From: Ignavibacteriota bacterium | GTDB lineage: Bacteria; Bacteroidota; Ignavibacteria; UBA10030; SZUA-254 | Assembly: GCA_016212665.1 (NCBI GenBank) | Contig: JACREZ010000012.1 | Location: forward strand, 1-42,451 | DNA length: 42,451 bases | Reading direction: 5' to 3' | Shown here: piece by piece, positions 1 through 8,065 of the stretch | Numbering within the stretch: position 1 is the first letter of the stretch | Layout of the letters: every line of letters begins with the position of its first letter | Position numbers and translations under genes: made by a program | Notes under the pieces: generated by a model | Seen by the model: the letters and a program-made list of their open reading frames with translations, nothing else | What the model was told of the DNA's origin: nothing | Database searches by the model: none

Positions 1-1
1 A

Positions 2-160
2 TTCTTCAATCCGAACGTAACCAACACCTTCAACCTCGGTGGTGGTGGTACCTGCAATCTTCGCCTCGGTTATGTGTTCACAGTTCCTGCGAACACAAAC
101 ATCGCTGGTGATGCATATGTTGGTCAAATTCTCACCAATGCATACTACACAGGTCTATAA
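2..160 (+). CDS. C-terminal end of a secreted protein, paralogue of the next gene (5' end outside window)
   Basis: The reading frame is open from base 2 to the TAA at 158-160 and gives 52 residues. They match the last 52 residues of the protein at 341-844 at about 44 of 52 positions, including the runs NTFNLGGGGT and NLRLGY and the ending YYTGL. This is therefore the tail of a tandem duplicate. The neighbouring full-length copy has a signal peptide, so this protein is presumably exported too. The function is unknown. The gene is cut by the window edge, not truncated in nature as far as can be seen, and a terminator follows 22 bases after the stop. Confidence 0.85.
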   Translation, partial: FFNPNVTNTFNLGGGGTCNLRLGYVFTVPANTNIAGDAYVGQILTNAYYTGL

Positions 161-181
161 TTAACACTTGTAGTAATTCAA

Positions 182-212
182 CCCCGCATGTGAACAACAT
201 GCGGGGTTTTTT
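182..212 (+). terminator. Rho-independent terminator
   Basis: A perfect 9-bp stem, CCCCGCATG at 182-190 and CATGCGGGG at 198-206, encloses a 7-base loop and is followed by six T at 207-212. It closes the partial gene that ends at 160. Confidence 0.9.
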
Positions 213-226
213 ATTAAAAAACTTTT

Positions 227-261
227 TTTGTTTCATTTTCACAACTACTTTAGTATATTTG
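227..261 (+). promoter_or_regulatory. Bacteroidota-type promoter for the secreted paralogue
   Basis: TTTG at 227-230 and TATATTTG at 254-261 match the -33 and -7 elements known from Bacteroidota (TTTG / TAnnTTTG), with a spacing of 23 bases that is slightly long. The leader to the ATG at 341 would be about 75 bases. Confidence 0.6.
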
Positions 262-340
262 CACTACTAAAATTTGTTGAGCTGTCAAATTGTAATAAAT
301 ATCTAAACATTCTATTCCTTAAGATTACCAGTATAATATT

Positions 341-844
341 ATGAAACATTTGATTTTGATTGCATTAACTTTATCAATAATAACAAGCGCAAGTTTCGCA
401 CAGCTGACTGTTGCCGCTTCTGATGGCGGAGTTGATGGCGTACTTCGCGGTATTACTTATACTTTGGTTTATGACCCCTTTGCTGGAACAAGCACAGTAT
501 CACCAAATAATAACGGTGAAGCACCCAACGGCGACGTCGGTGTAGATATTTCCGGGAACATCAATTCCAACGTGACTGTTGAAATGAGTCTTCCCGACCA
601 TTTACTTGGGAGCGGCGGTACTTCGATGGCAATAACATTTCCTTCTTCCGGTCCAGGTTCCGGAGTTCGTGTTGAAACTGCAGGATTCTTCAACCCGAAC
701 ATTACAAATACATTTAATCTCGGCGGAGGAGGAACAAGCAACCTACGACTTGGATATACGTTTACAGTTCCTCCCAACACCAATATTTCCGGTGATGCTA
801 TGGTGGGACAGATTCTCATCAACGTATATTATACTGGACTATAA
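341..844 (+). CDS. Secreted protein of unknown function, Gly/Asn/Thr-rich, tandem paralogue
   Basis: 167 residues. Residues 1-20 form a clear signal peptide (MKHLILIALTLSIITSASFA) with cleavage likely before Q21. The mature part is rich in Gly, Asn, Ser and Thr and has alternating hydrophobic residues, as in a secreted beta-sandwich. The C-terminal pattern (LRLGYTFTVP ... GQILINVYYTGL) recalls DUF4402-type surface proteins, but this is only a resemblance. A second copy ends at 160, so the two form a tandem family. The gene has its own promoter-like element (227-261) and terminator (866-897), so it is probably monocistronic. It has no type IX sorting domain that I can see. The function is not known. 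Confidence 0.85.
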   Translation: MKHLILIALTLSIITSASFAQLTVAASDGGVDGVLRGITYTLVYDPFAGTSTVSPNNNGEAPNGDVGVDISGNINSNVTVEMSLPDHLLGSGGTSMAITFPSSGPGSGVRVETAGFFNPNITNTFNLGGGGTSNLRLGYTFTVPPNTNISGDAMVGQILINVYYTGL

Positions 845-865
845 TTACAATCTTCCTTTTTTTAG

Positions 866-897
866 CCCTACGTTTTTGTAATAACGTAGGGTTTTTT
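866..897 (+). terminator. Rho-independent terminator
   Basis: A 9-bp stem, CCCTACGTT at 866-874 and AACGTAGGG at 883-891, with an 8-base loop and six T at 892-897. It ends the secreted-paralogue transcript 21 bases after its stop codon. Confidence 0.9.
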
Positions 898-934
898 ATT
901 TTCATCAATTTTATGGAATCATTGTTTACCGGTT

Positions 935-1549
935 ATGGCTACTAAAGACAAACGTGTTGATGCATACATTGCAAACTCTGCAGATTTTGCTAAACCTATT
1001 CTAACACATTTACGAAACCTTGTTCATCAGGCATGTCCTGATGTTGAAGAAACGATGAAGTGGAGTTTTCCTCACTTCGATTATAAGGGAATGATGTGCA
1101 GTATGGCTTCATTCAAACAACATTGTGCTTTCAGTTTCTGGAAGGCATCGCTAATGAAGGATAGAACATTGATGGAAAATGCAAAGTCGGAAAAAGCAAT
1201 GGGTCATCTGGGAAAGATTACTTCTTTAGCAGACCTTCCGAAAGACAAACTACTACTCAACTATATCAAGGAAGCCGCACGATTGAATGACGATGGAGTG
1301 AAACTACCACAGAAACCAAAATCGTCTTTAAAGAAAGACTTAAAGATACCGGATTACTTCCTTCATGCGTTAAAGAAAGATAAGAAAGCAATTCAAACAT
1401 TCAATGAATTTTCTTACTCGCACAAGAAGGAATATGTTGAATGGATTACAGAGGCAAAAACTGAAGAAACAAAATTGAAACGATTGGAAACTGCTGTGCA
1501 ATGGATGGCGGAAGGGAAACCCAAAAATTGGAAATACCTGAAGAAATAA
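935..1549 (+). CDS. DUF1801 / YdeI-OmpD-associated (OmdA) family protein
   Basis: 204 residues with no signal peptide, so cytoplasmic. Residues 1-115 have the DUF1801 (YdhG-like) pattern, with DAYI near residue 9 and ETMKWSFPHFDYKG in the middle. Residues 135-204 match the OmdA-type helical tail (YFLHALKKDKKA, then EYVEWITEAKTEETKLKRLE, ending in a GKPKNWKYLKK basic tail). The two-domain arrangement is a known family whose biochemical role is not settled; names such as bacteriocin-protection protein are historical. It stands alone between a terminator and a convergent minus-strand block. The start follows the previous terminator by 38 bases, and no strong ribosome-binding site is visible. Confidence 0.85.
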   Translation: MATKDKRVDAYIANSADFAKPILTHLRNLVHQACPDVEETMKWSFPHFDYKGMMCSMASFKQHCAFSFWKASLMKDRTLMENAKSEKAMGHLGKITSLADLPKDKLLLNYIKEAARLNDDGVKLPQKPKSSLKKDLKIPDYFLHALKKDKKAIQTFNEFSYSHKKEYVEWITEAKTEETKLKRLETAVQWMAEGKPKNWKYLKK

Positions 1550-1645
1550 GAAACCTCAGTAATAAATTAACAGAATTAACAGGTTGAATTGTTCAAACAC
1601 GCCTCTCATACTCACTCAATGTCGTTATGGTGAGGTGAATTACTT

Positions 1646-2296
1646 TTAAAATCCCTCCTCCCGTAAATACACTTCCGTAAGTGAACTCTTCATTTTCTTT
1701 TCCCCTGTTGTTTCACTCATCATCCTCTCAATATACTTTCCAATCAAATCAAACTCAAGATTCACCATCGTTCCGTTCTTATATTGTTGGAAAATTGTAT
1801 TCTCAAGTGTGTGAGGAATAATTGAAACCCGAACAACACTTTCTTCTATCTCAGCAATTGTCAAACTCACTCCATCAATAGCAATCGAACCGACAGGGAT
1901 GATGTAGTTCTTGAATTGTTCAGGAATTTCAATCGAATACATCGTACTGTTTCCACGCTGTACTATCGTCTTTATCGTTCCGACTGTATCAACATGTCCA
2001 AGGACAAGATGACCGCCGAGACGTTCATTCAAACGCATCGGCAATTCAAGATTCACCCGGCTTCCTGTTTGAAGCGAACCAAGCGTTGTTTTCTTCAACG
2101 TCTCTTCTACGCTTTCAACATCAAACGTATCGTTACTTCGCCACACAACCGTATGACACGCGCCGTTAATCGAAACGCTATCGTTTACTTTCAACTCCGG
2201 CGAATACTTCGGCGCAGAAACCCGGAAGCGAATTCCTCCACCCTGTCTCTGAACGCTTTGAATCGTTCCTACTTCTTCAATAATTCCTGTAAACAT
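1646..2296 (-). CDS. ribE: Riboflavin synthase, alpha subunit
   Basis: 216 residues, the usual length. It converts two 6,7-dimethyl-8-ribityllumazine molecules into riboflavin plus the pyrimidine by-product. The start MFTGIIEEVG is the family signature. Two lumazine-binding barrels follow each other: the first carries SINGACHTV (about residues 43-51) and GHLVLGHVD, the second carries IAIDGVSLTI. A short extra tail after IGKYIERMM is not typical. ribD lies 106 bases upstream on the same strand, so both serve riboflavin synthesis and are likely cotranscribed as the end of a long minus-strand block. The gap between them holds only low-complexity A/T-rich repeats; I see no FMN riboswitch. Lumazine synthase and ribBA are not in the window. 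Confidence 0.95.
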   Translation of the reverse strand: MFTGIIEEVGTIQSVQRQGGGIRFRVSAPKYSPELKVNDSVSINGACHTVVWRSNDTFDVESVEETLKKTTLGSLQTGSRVNLELPMRLNERLGGHLVLGHVDTVGTIKTIVQRGNSTMYSIEIPEQFKNYIIPVGSIAIDGVSLTIAEIEESVVRVSIIPHTLENTIFQQYKNGTMVNLEFDLIGKYIERMMSETTGEKKMKSSLTEVYLREEGF

Positions 2297-2402
2297 TCTC
2301 AGTTAAAAATTAAAAATGAAAAGTTAAAAATTCATTGGTGATTGATGTCTAACAAATAACCTAAAACTAAAACCAATAACTAAAAACCAGAAACTATCTC
2401 AG

Positions 2403-3500
2403 TTATCTACAATAAGATTCAATCAAAAAATCACTTCCAATCGCCCGGACGGATACATCTTGAAGTTTGATTTCATTTCCGAGCAATCGCTTCGGAAGTT
2501 CTTCAAACACGTTCAATCCCTGACCGAGAATTTTCGGAGCGATGAAACACATCATCTTATCGGCAAGATTTCGTTCGAGAAAATGGCTGAATGTTGTCGC
2601 TCCTCCTTCAACCAACAGTGAAGCGATTCCTTTTTCACCCAAGACTTTCAAAATATTTTCAAGCGACATGTAACCGGGAACCGGGTCAGGCATTTCTATG
2701 ATTTCAACACCGAGACTTTCCAAATACGATTTTTTATCGTTCTGCTTCCGTCCCCTCATTTTACTTGTGAAGAGAAGTGTCTTTGCAGATGTATCATGGA
2801 ATATCTTTGCATCCTCCGAAAGAGAGAAGTTTCCGTCAAGAATTACCCGTACAGGATTTCTCCCTTGAACTTGTCGAACCGTCAAGAGCGAATCATCTGC
2901 TTTGATTGTCCCTGCACCGACGAGTACTGCATCATATTCCGCTCGCAACTGGTGAACATGGTGAAGCGACTCTTCCCCGGTAATCCATTTCGACTTCCTG
3001 TTTCTGTCGGCAATCTTTCCATCAAGTGTTTGTGCAATCTTCAAAGTGACGAACGGCCTGTTTGTAAGAATATATTTTGTAAATGCTTCATTCAACTTCT
3101 TCGTTTCATCTTCAAGCAGACCAAACTCAACTTCAATCCCTGCTTTCTGCAGTTGCTTGATTCCCTTGCCGCTTACTTTTGGATTCGGGTCCAACATTCC
3201 GACCACAACACGTTTAATTTTTGATTTGATAAGCAACTTTGTACATGGCGGCGTTTTGCCGAAATAATTACACGGTTCCAGATTCACATACACCGTCGCT
3301 CCGCTCACCGATTCCCTTGCGCTGTTGATTGCATTCACTTCCGCATGCGCTTCACCGAATTTCTGATGATACCCTGTTCCAATCACCTTCCCGTTCTTTA
3401 CAATCACACATCCAACCATCGGATTAGGACTGACACTTCCAGCGCCCTTGCGCGCAAGTGACAAGCATTGTTTTATGTATTTAATATCAAAGTTTTTCAT
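2403..3500 (-). CDS. ribD: Bifunctional riboflavin deaminase/reductase RibD
   Basis: 365 residues. The N-terminal cytidine-deaminase-like domain (about 1-145) has the zinc motif HAEVNAI (H52, E54) and PCNYFGKTPPC (C77, C86). It removes the amino group from the pyrimidine intermediate. The C-terminal reductase domain (about 150-365) has KIAQTLDGKIAD, GAGTIKADDSLLTVR and LLVEGGATTFSHFL, and reduces the ribosyl side chain with NADPH. Length and domain order are standard. It lies between the Gfo/Idh gene (85-base gap) and ribE (106-base gap), all on the minus strand. A hairpin at 3511-3534 sits just before the start codon. Confidence 0.97.
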   Translation of the reverse strand: MKNFDIKYIKQCLSLARKGAGSVSPNPMVGCVIVKNGKVIGTGYHQKFGEAHAEVNAINSARESVSGATVYVNLEPCNYFGKTPPCTKLLIKSKIKRVVVGMLDPNPKVSGKGIKQLQKAGIEVEFGLLEDETKKLNEAFTKYILTNRPFVTLKIAQTLDGKIADRNRKSKWITGEESLHHVHQLRAEYDAVLVGAGTIKADDSLLTVRQVQGRNPVRVILDGNFSLSEDAKIFHDTSAKTLLFTSKMRGRKQNDKKSYLESLGVEIIEMPDPVPGYMSLENILKVLGEKGIASLLVEGGATTFSHFLERNLADKMMCFIAPKILGQGLNVFEELPKRLLGNEIKLQDVSVRAIGSDFLIESYCR

Positions 3501-3510
3501 TTATTTAATT

Positions 3511-3534
3511 CCCCTCTCTTTTTAAGAGAAGGGG
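3511..3534. repeat. C/G-rich hairpin before ribD
   Basis: CCCCTCTCTT at 3511-3520 pairs with AAGAGAAGGGG at 3524-3534 with one bulged base. It lies in the 85-base gap before the ribD start. It resembles the CCCC..GGGG hairpins at 36363, 38231 and 40676, and could be an intergenic repeat or a weak leader structure. Confidence 0.5.
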
Positions 3535-3585
3535 CAAGGGGATGAGTTATAAAATCCTCAACGAGTAACCGATAACTGATAACAG

Positions 3586-4590
3586 TTAACGTAACACCAC
3601 TTCCTTTCCTTTCGCCGCAGACTTATACAGCGCATCCACAACTTTCATCCGTTGAACTGCTTCTTCGCCGGAAGAAATAATCGGATGAAATCCATGAACC
3701 GCTCCAACAAAATGTTTGAACTCATTCTCATAACTTTTCTTGTAGAGATGTTGCGGCGAATCTGCTTTTACGGGAGTGACATTCACCAAATTGCCATGAA
3801 GTTTCTTATGAATTCTCAGAGGATTGATTGTTGCGCTTCCTTCCGAACCATAGAATTCACAATAAAAGAAATCTTGTTCTGATTGAAACGTCCAACTCGC
3901 TTCAAAGAAAACGGAGACGCCGTACTTCATTTCAAGAAAGCCGAGACACGTATCTTCTACACTTTTCGTTTCGTGGCGATACATTTTAGCGCTCACCCGT
4001 TGCACTGCCGGAAAGCCGAGCATCCACAACGACATATCCAGCAGGACAATTCCTAAATCAAGAAACACACCACCGCCTGCTTTTTCTTTTTTTGTCAACC
4101 AAACACGGTCGGCAGTAAGTTTTTTCAACCAACCGGCTTTCACGTAATATACTTTTCCGAGTTCGCCCCCTTCAATAAAACTTTTCAGAATCATTGTGTC
4201 GGGGCGAAAGCGATTGTTCATCCCCACCATCAACTTTCGTTTGTATTCCTTCGCCGCTTCTGCCATCTTCACCGCTTCATCATAATGCCGCGCAATCGGT
4301 TTCTCGACGAAGACATCTTTCCCTGCTTGCATCGAAGCAATCGCAACAGGAAGATGCGCGTCGGTACTTGTACAAATATCAACTGCGTGAAGGTCTTCCA
4401 CCTTCAACATTTCCTGATAATCGCTGTACCATCGTTTGATATTAAATTTTTCTGCAATGAGTTTTGCCCGCGACTTGTCCTTATCGCACACGGCGACAAC
4501 TTCCACGTCGTCCATCTTTGTCAGAATCGGGAGATGAAAAATCTGTGCAACCCATCCCAGCCCGACTAACCCTATTCGTACTTTCTCCAT
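3586..4590 (-). CDS. Gfo/Idh/MocA family NAD(P)-dependent oxidoreductase
   Basis: 334 residues. The N-terminal Rossmann fold has the nucleotide-binding loop GLVGLGWVA (residues 7-15) and the family's catalytic-lysine motif EKP (96-98, in DVFVEKPIA). The C-terminal part is the alpha/beta dimerisation and substrate domain, with GGGVFLDLGIVLLDMSLWMLG supplying a DxGxxxxD-like stretch. Members oxidise or reduce sugars, inositols or related compounds; the substrate cannot be read from the sequence. It lies 6 bases after the dxs stop and before ribD, so it is cotranscribed with isoprenoid and riboflavin genes, but nothing ties it to either pathway. Confidence 0.93.
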   Translation of the reverse strand: MEKVRIGLVGLGWVAQIFHLPILTKMDDVEVVAVCDKDKSRAKLIAEKFNIKRWYSDYQEMLKVEDLHAVDICTSTDAHLPVAIASMQAGKDVFVEKPIARHYDEAVKMAEAAKEYKRKLMVGMNNRFRPDTMILKSFIEGGELGKVYYVKAGWLKKLTADRVWLTKKEKAGGGVFLDLGIVLLDMSLWMLGFPAVQRVSAKMYRHETKSVEDTCLGFLEMKYGVSVFFEASWTFQSEQDFFYCEFYGSEGSATINPLRIHKKLHGNLVNVTPVKADSPQHLYKKSYENEFKHFVGAVHGFHPIISSGEEAVQRMKVVDALYKSAAKGKEVVLR

Positions 4591-4596
4591 AAGTTT

Positions 4597-6534
4597 TTAT
4601 CTGTATTGATTGTGTAATGAAGGTAATGCGTTTTGTATTTGTAGAAACTCTTTCGTAGTCATCGCAATGCCATCAGCATCAAGTCCGAGCATTGCGTGCA
4701 GTTCTGCCGGTGTTCCATGTTCAACAAAATCATTTGGCAAACCATGAACTTTTACATGGACGCCGGTGATATTCCGTTGATTCATGCACTCCAACACTGC
4801 TCCCCCAAAGCCACTTGAAATGACATGGTCTTCAACCGTTACAACATATTTGAAACGATAACAAATTTCTTCAATGAGCGCGCCGTCAATTGGTTTTACG
4901 AAACGCATGTTCACAACTTCTGCTTCGATTCCTTCTTTTGAAAGTTGTTGCGCCGCTTTGATTGAAGGATATACCATGTTTCCGATTGCAAGAATTGCAA
5001 CATCCTTTCCCGAACGGAGAATCTCGCCTTTGCCGATTGCCAATCTATCGAAATGTTGTTTGAGCGGAACTCCATAGACCGTTCCTCGCGGGTAACGCAT
5101 CGCAATCGGTCCGTTGTACTCGACTGCCGTGTGTAACATATCCCGCATTTCATTCTCATCTTTTGGTGCCATGATGACCATATCCTGAATACATCGCAAG
5201 TACGCGAAATCCAACACGCCATGATGCGTCGGACCATCAGAACCGACCACACCTCCTCTATCCATCACGAACACAACATGCAAATGTTGAAGCGAAACAT
5301 CATGCACGATTTGGTCAAATGCTCGTTGAAGAAAAGTCGAATAAATTGCAACGACCGGAATATATCCTTCAGTAGCCATTCCCGCAGCGAATGTTACCGC
5401 ATGTTGCTCTGCAATGCCGACATCAAAAAATCGTTCAGGCATTTCTTGATGCAGGATAGTCAAACCGGTTCCGTCTGCCATCGCCGCTGTAATGCCGACA
5501 ACTTTTTGGTTCATCTTGCAAACATCAACCATCGTCTTGCCGAAGACGGTCGTATATTGAGGAAGTTCTCCCTCTTTCTTTGGTGATTTGCCTGTAACTT
5601 TGTCGAACGGATTGACACCATGCAATCGTGTTGCATCAACTTCTGCCGGACCGTACCCTTTTCCTTTTTCACTCAACACATGAATGAAAATCGGACCATG
5701 TAAATCTTTCACATGCTGAAATATCTCGACCAACTTCACGATGTTGTGTCCATTCACCGGACCAAAATATCTGAAGCCTAATGCTTCAAACAACATTCCG
5801 GGAGTGACAATTGCTTTCACTCCTCGCTCAACTTTTTGTGCAACCGAGCGCAATCTATCGCCGAGTGCATCCAATTTCCCGGTCAAGTCCCAAACACTTG
5901 CTTTGAATTTATTGTATGCAGGATGAGTCAGCATTTCATTGAAGTAATCATGAAATGTCCAGATATTTGGATTAATGGAAGAGAGCGAACCCATCTGATT
6001 ATCGTTCAACACAACAATCAAATCTTTTTTCAGGAGTCCGGCGTTGTTCATCGCTTCGTATGCCATTCCCCCGGTCATTGCTCCATCGCCGATGATGGCA
6101 ACGACTTTGTAATTCTCGTTTGCAAAATCCCGTGCGGTTGCAACACCAAGTGCGGCAGAGATTGAAGTGCTTGCATGTCCCGCACCGAATACATCGTATT
6201 CGCTTTCATCGCGTTTCAAAAATCCACTCAAGCCGTGCAATTGCCGAATCGTGTGAAATCTGTCTTTTCTTCCGGTAAGAATTTTATGCGGGTATGCCTG
6301 ATGTCCCGTATCCCAAATCAGTTTGTCTTTTGGTGTTTCGAAGACGTAATGCAACGCAACGGCGAGTTCAACTGCGCCAAGTCCCGCTCCCAAATGCCCA
6401 CCGACTTTCGAGATTGTATCAATGATAAACTCACGTACATCCGAGCAAACTCCTTTCAACTCCGAAACGGGAAGCCGTCTTAAATGTTCCGGCAGGTCAA
6501 TTTCATTCAAATATTTGTATTGATGTTCTGACAT
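4597..6534 (-). CDS. dxs: 1-deoxy-D-xylulose-5-phosphate synthase
   Basis: 645 residues, standard length. It condenses pyruvate and glyceraldehyde 3-phosphate, using thiamine diphosphate, to start the MEP isoprenoid pathway. Visible motifs are GGHLGAGLGAVEL (H47), DTGHQAYPHKILTGR, the thiamine-diphosphate site GDGAMTGG (149-156) ending in NDN (177-179), HVLSEKGKGYGPAE, and VGIAEQHAVTFAAGMA with the catalytic Glu. Its ATG shares one base with the TAA stop of xseB (TAATG at 6532-6536 on the minus strand), so translation is probably coupled. The xseB-dxs neighbourhood is widespread in bacteria. Confidence 0.98.
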   Translation of the reverse strand: MSEHQYKYLNEIDLPEHLRRLPVSELKGVCSDVREFIIDTISKVGGHLGAGLGAVELAVALHYVFETPKDKLIWDTGHQAYPHKILTGRKDRFHTIRQLHGLSGFLKRDESEYDVFGAGHASTSISAALGVATARDFANENYKVVAIIGDGAMTGGMAYEAMNNAGLLKKDLIVVLNDNQMGSLSSINPNIWTFHDYFNEMLTHPAYNKFKASVWDLTGKLDALGDRLRSVAQKVERGVKAIVTPGMLFEALGFRYFGPVNGHNIVKLVEIFQHVKDLHGPIFIHVLSEKGKGYGPAEVDATRLHGVNPFDKVTGKSPKKEGELPQYTTVFGKTMVDVCKMNQKVVGITAAMADGTGLTILHQEMPERFFDVGIAEQHAVTFAAGMATEGYIPVVAIYSTFLQRAFDQIVHDVSLQHLHVVFVMDRGGVVGSDGPTHHGVLDFAYLRCIQDMVIMAPKDENEMRDMLHTAVEYNGPIAMRYPRGTVYGVPLKQHFDRLAIGKGEILRSGKDVAILAIGNMVYPSIKAAQQLSKEGIEAEVVNMRFVKPIDGALIEEICYRFKYVVTVEDHVISSGFGGAVLECMNQRNITGVHVKVHGLPNDFVEHGTPAELHAMLGLDADGIAMTTKEFLQIQNALPSLHNQYR

Positions 6535-6782
6535 TATTCTTCTTCCGTTCCTTCTGAAAACAATTCAAAATTTCCTTTTGCATCTTTGCTCAATCGCTTT
6601 AACTTCAATTCGGCTGAATTCAATTTCTCAACACACTGTTTTGAAATCGAAATTCCTTCTTCATAAAGTTTCAGCGCATCATCAAGCGGAACATTCCCCT
6701 CTTCCAACGATTCAACAATTTCTTCCAATCGTTTCAGGGAATATTCAAATGTATCTTTTTTTTCTTTAGATGTTTTACTCAC
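6534..6782 (-). CDS. xseB: Exodeoxyribonuclease VII small subunit
   Basis: 82 residues, all helical. The family core FEYSLKRLEEIVESLEEG is followed by PLDDALKLYEEGISISKQC, as in ExoVII small subunits, which bind as coiled helices to the large subunit. It begins 27 bases after xseA ends and overlaps dxs by one base. The large subunit is encoded immediately upstream, so the whole nuclease is made from this operon. Confidence 0.95.
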   Translation of the reverse strand: MSKTSKEKKDTFEYSLKRLEEIVESLEEGNVPLDDALKLYEEGISISKQCVEKLNSAELKLKRLSKDAKGNFELFSEGTEEE

Positions 6783-6809
6783 GTTTTACTAATGACAAAT
6801 GACTAATGA

Positions 6810-7994
6810 CTATTGACCAACGGTAGCGCTAATTCTTCCATCATGAAACTGCATCTCAACTTCGTCATTTAATTGAAGAGCAGATGCGTTACTTATAACT
6901 CGTCCATCCTTTTGAACCATCGCATACCCGCGCTTCAACACTTGGTGCGGGTCAACTGAAGCAAGACGATGATGAATCGAATCAAGATGTTGCTTAACAA
7001 ACGTGAAGCGATGTGAAATAGTTCGCTCAAGTGTGTTTCTCAGTTCATCCGAACGCTGGGAATACTGACGTAACAAATCGAGCGGACGGTTGAACGCATA
7101 ACTTTTTAATAATGATTCAATCGTTTCGCGATGCGATTGAATTGTATCTCCGAGATACTGTTCGAGTGAATAATAATAGTTGATGATATTTTCTGCTAGT
7201 TCATTTTTGTTCGGAACAACAAGTTCCGCCGCGGCAGAAGGAGTCGGCGCACGTAAATCGGCGACAAAATCTGCAATGGTAAAATCAATCTCATGTCCGA
7301 CAGCGCTGACCACCGGAATTTTTGATGCAAAGATTGCCCGCGCAACAACTTCTTCATTAAATGCCCACAAATCTTCCAGCGAACCGCCGCCGCGCCCGAC
7401 AATCAGAACATCAATCTCACCGAACGTATTGAAATCTTTTATTGCTTCTGCAATTTCTTCCGATGCGCCTGTCCCTTGCACTTTCACCGGAAACAAAATC
7501 ACTTCGACAGATGGAAATCTTCTCGAAATAATATTCAACATGTCCTGAAGTGCCGCGCCTGTTGGTGAAGTTACAATTCCGATTCTCTCCGGATAGTGTG
7601 GAATCGGTTTCTTATTCTCTTGTTCGAACAATCCTTCTGCGGCAAGTTTCTGTTTGAGCTTTTCAAACGCAAGTTGTAGTTCACCGATCCCGAGCGGTTG
7701 TAACGAGATGCAGTCTATCTGATAATTTCCCCGTGGTTCATACACCGTGATACTTCCGCGAGCGACGACTTTCATTCCATCTTGCGGAGAAAAAAACAAA
7801 TTCGCCGCACGACTTCTCCACATCACAGCCGATATTTGAGCGCTCTCATCCTTCAACGTGAAATACAAATGTCCTGACGAATGACGCTTGAAGTTTGAAA
7901 TCTCGCCGCTGATAGAAACCTTCGAGAAATCTGTTTCCAGTACACTTTTAATACGTCGTGTCAGTTCACCGACTGATATTACTTGATTGCTCAT
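6810..7994 (-). CDS. xseA: Exodeoxyribonuclease VII large subunit
   Basis: 394 residues from the ATG at 7994. An upstream in-frame TTG at 8003 would add three residues, but the protein family starts at SNQVISVGELT, so I choose the ATG. The N-terminal OB fold (about 1-100) contains SGEISNFKRHSSGHLYFTLKDE, a nucleic-acid-binding pattern. The catalytic region has IGIVTSPTGAALQDML and DVLIVGRGGGSLEDLWAFNEE, followed by PVVSAVGHEIDFTIADFVADLRAPTPSAAAE; a helical, coiled region binds the small subunit. It degrades single-stranded DNA from both ends. A TATATTTG element ends 6 bases before the ATG. Confidence 0.97.
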   Translation of the reverse strand: MSNQVISVGELTRRIKSVLETDFSKVSISGEISNFKRHSSGHLYFTLKDESAQISAVMWRSRAANLFFSPQDGMKVVARGSITVYEPRGNYQIDCISLQPLGIGELQLAFEKLKQKLAAEGLFEQENKKPIPHYPERIGIVTSPTGAALQDMLNIISRRFPSVEVILFPVKVQGTGASEEIAEAIKDFNTFGEIDVLIVGRGGGSLEDLWAFNEEVVARAIFASKIPVVSAVGHEIDFTIADFVADLRAPTPSAAAELVVPNKNELAENIINYYYSLEQYLGDTIQSHRETIESLLKSYAFNRPLDLLRQYSQRSDELRNTLERTISHRFTFVKQHLDSIHHRLASVDPHQVLKRGYAMVQKDGRVISNASALQLNDEVEMQFHDGRISATVGQ

Positions 7995-8008
7995 GCGGTG
8001 CAAATATA
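7995..8008 (-). promoter_or_regulatory. xseA: Possible -7 element giving a near-leaderless xseA transcript
   Basis: On the minus strand TATATTTG (8008 to 8001) lies 6 bases before the xseA ATG. It fits TAnnTTTG, but I find no matching TTTG 17-23 bases further upstream. If active, transcription would begin at or just at the start codon. Confidence 0.35.
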
Positions 8009-8065
8009 TGCAAAAGATTGCTGATTGCCGATTTTTGATTTCAGATTGGACGCATCATCGAAAAA

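Noticed and set aside
1550-3585. FMN riboswitch before the rib genes
   Set aside because: The gaps before ribE and ribD are short, A/T-rich low-complexity DNA or a simple hairpin and show none of the conserved RFN blocks.
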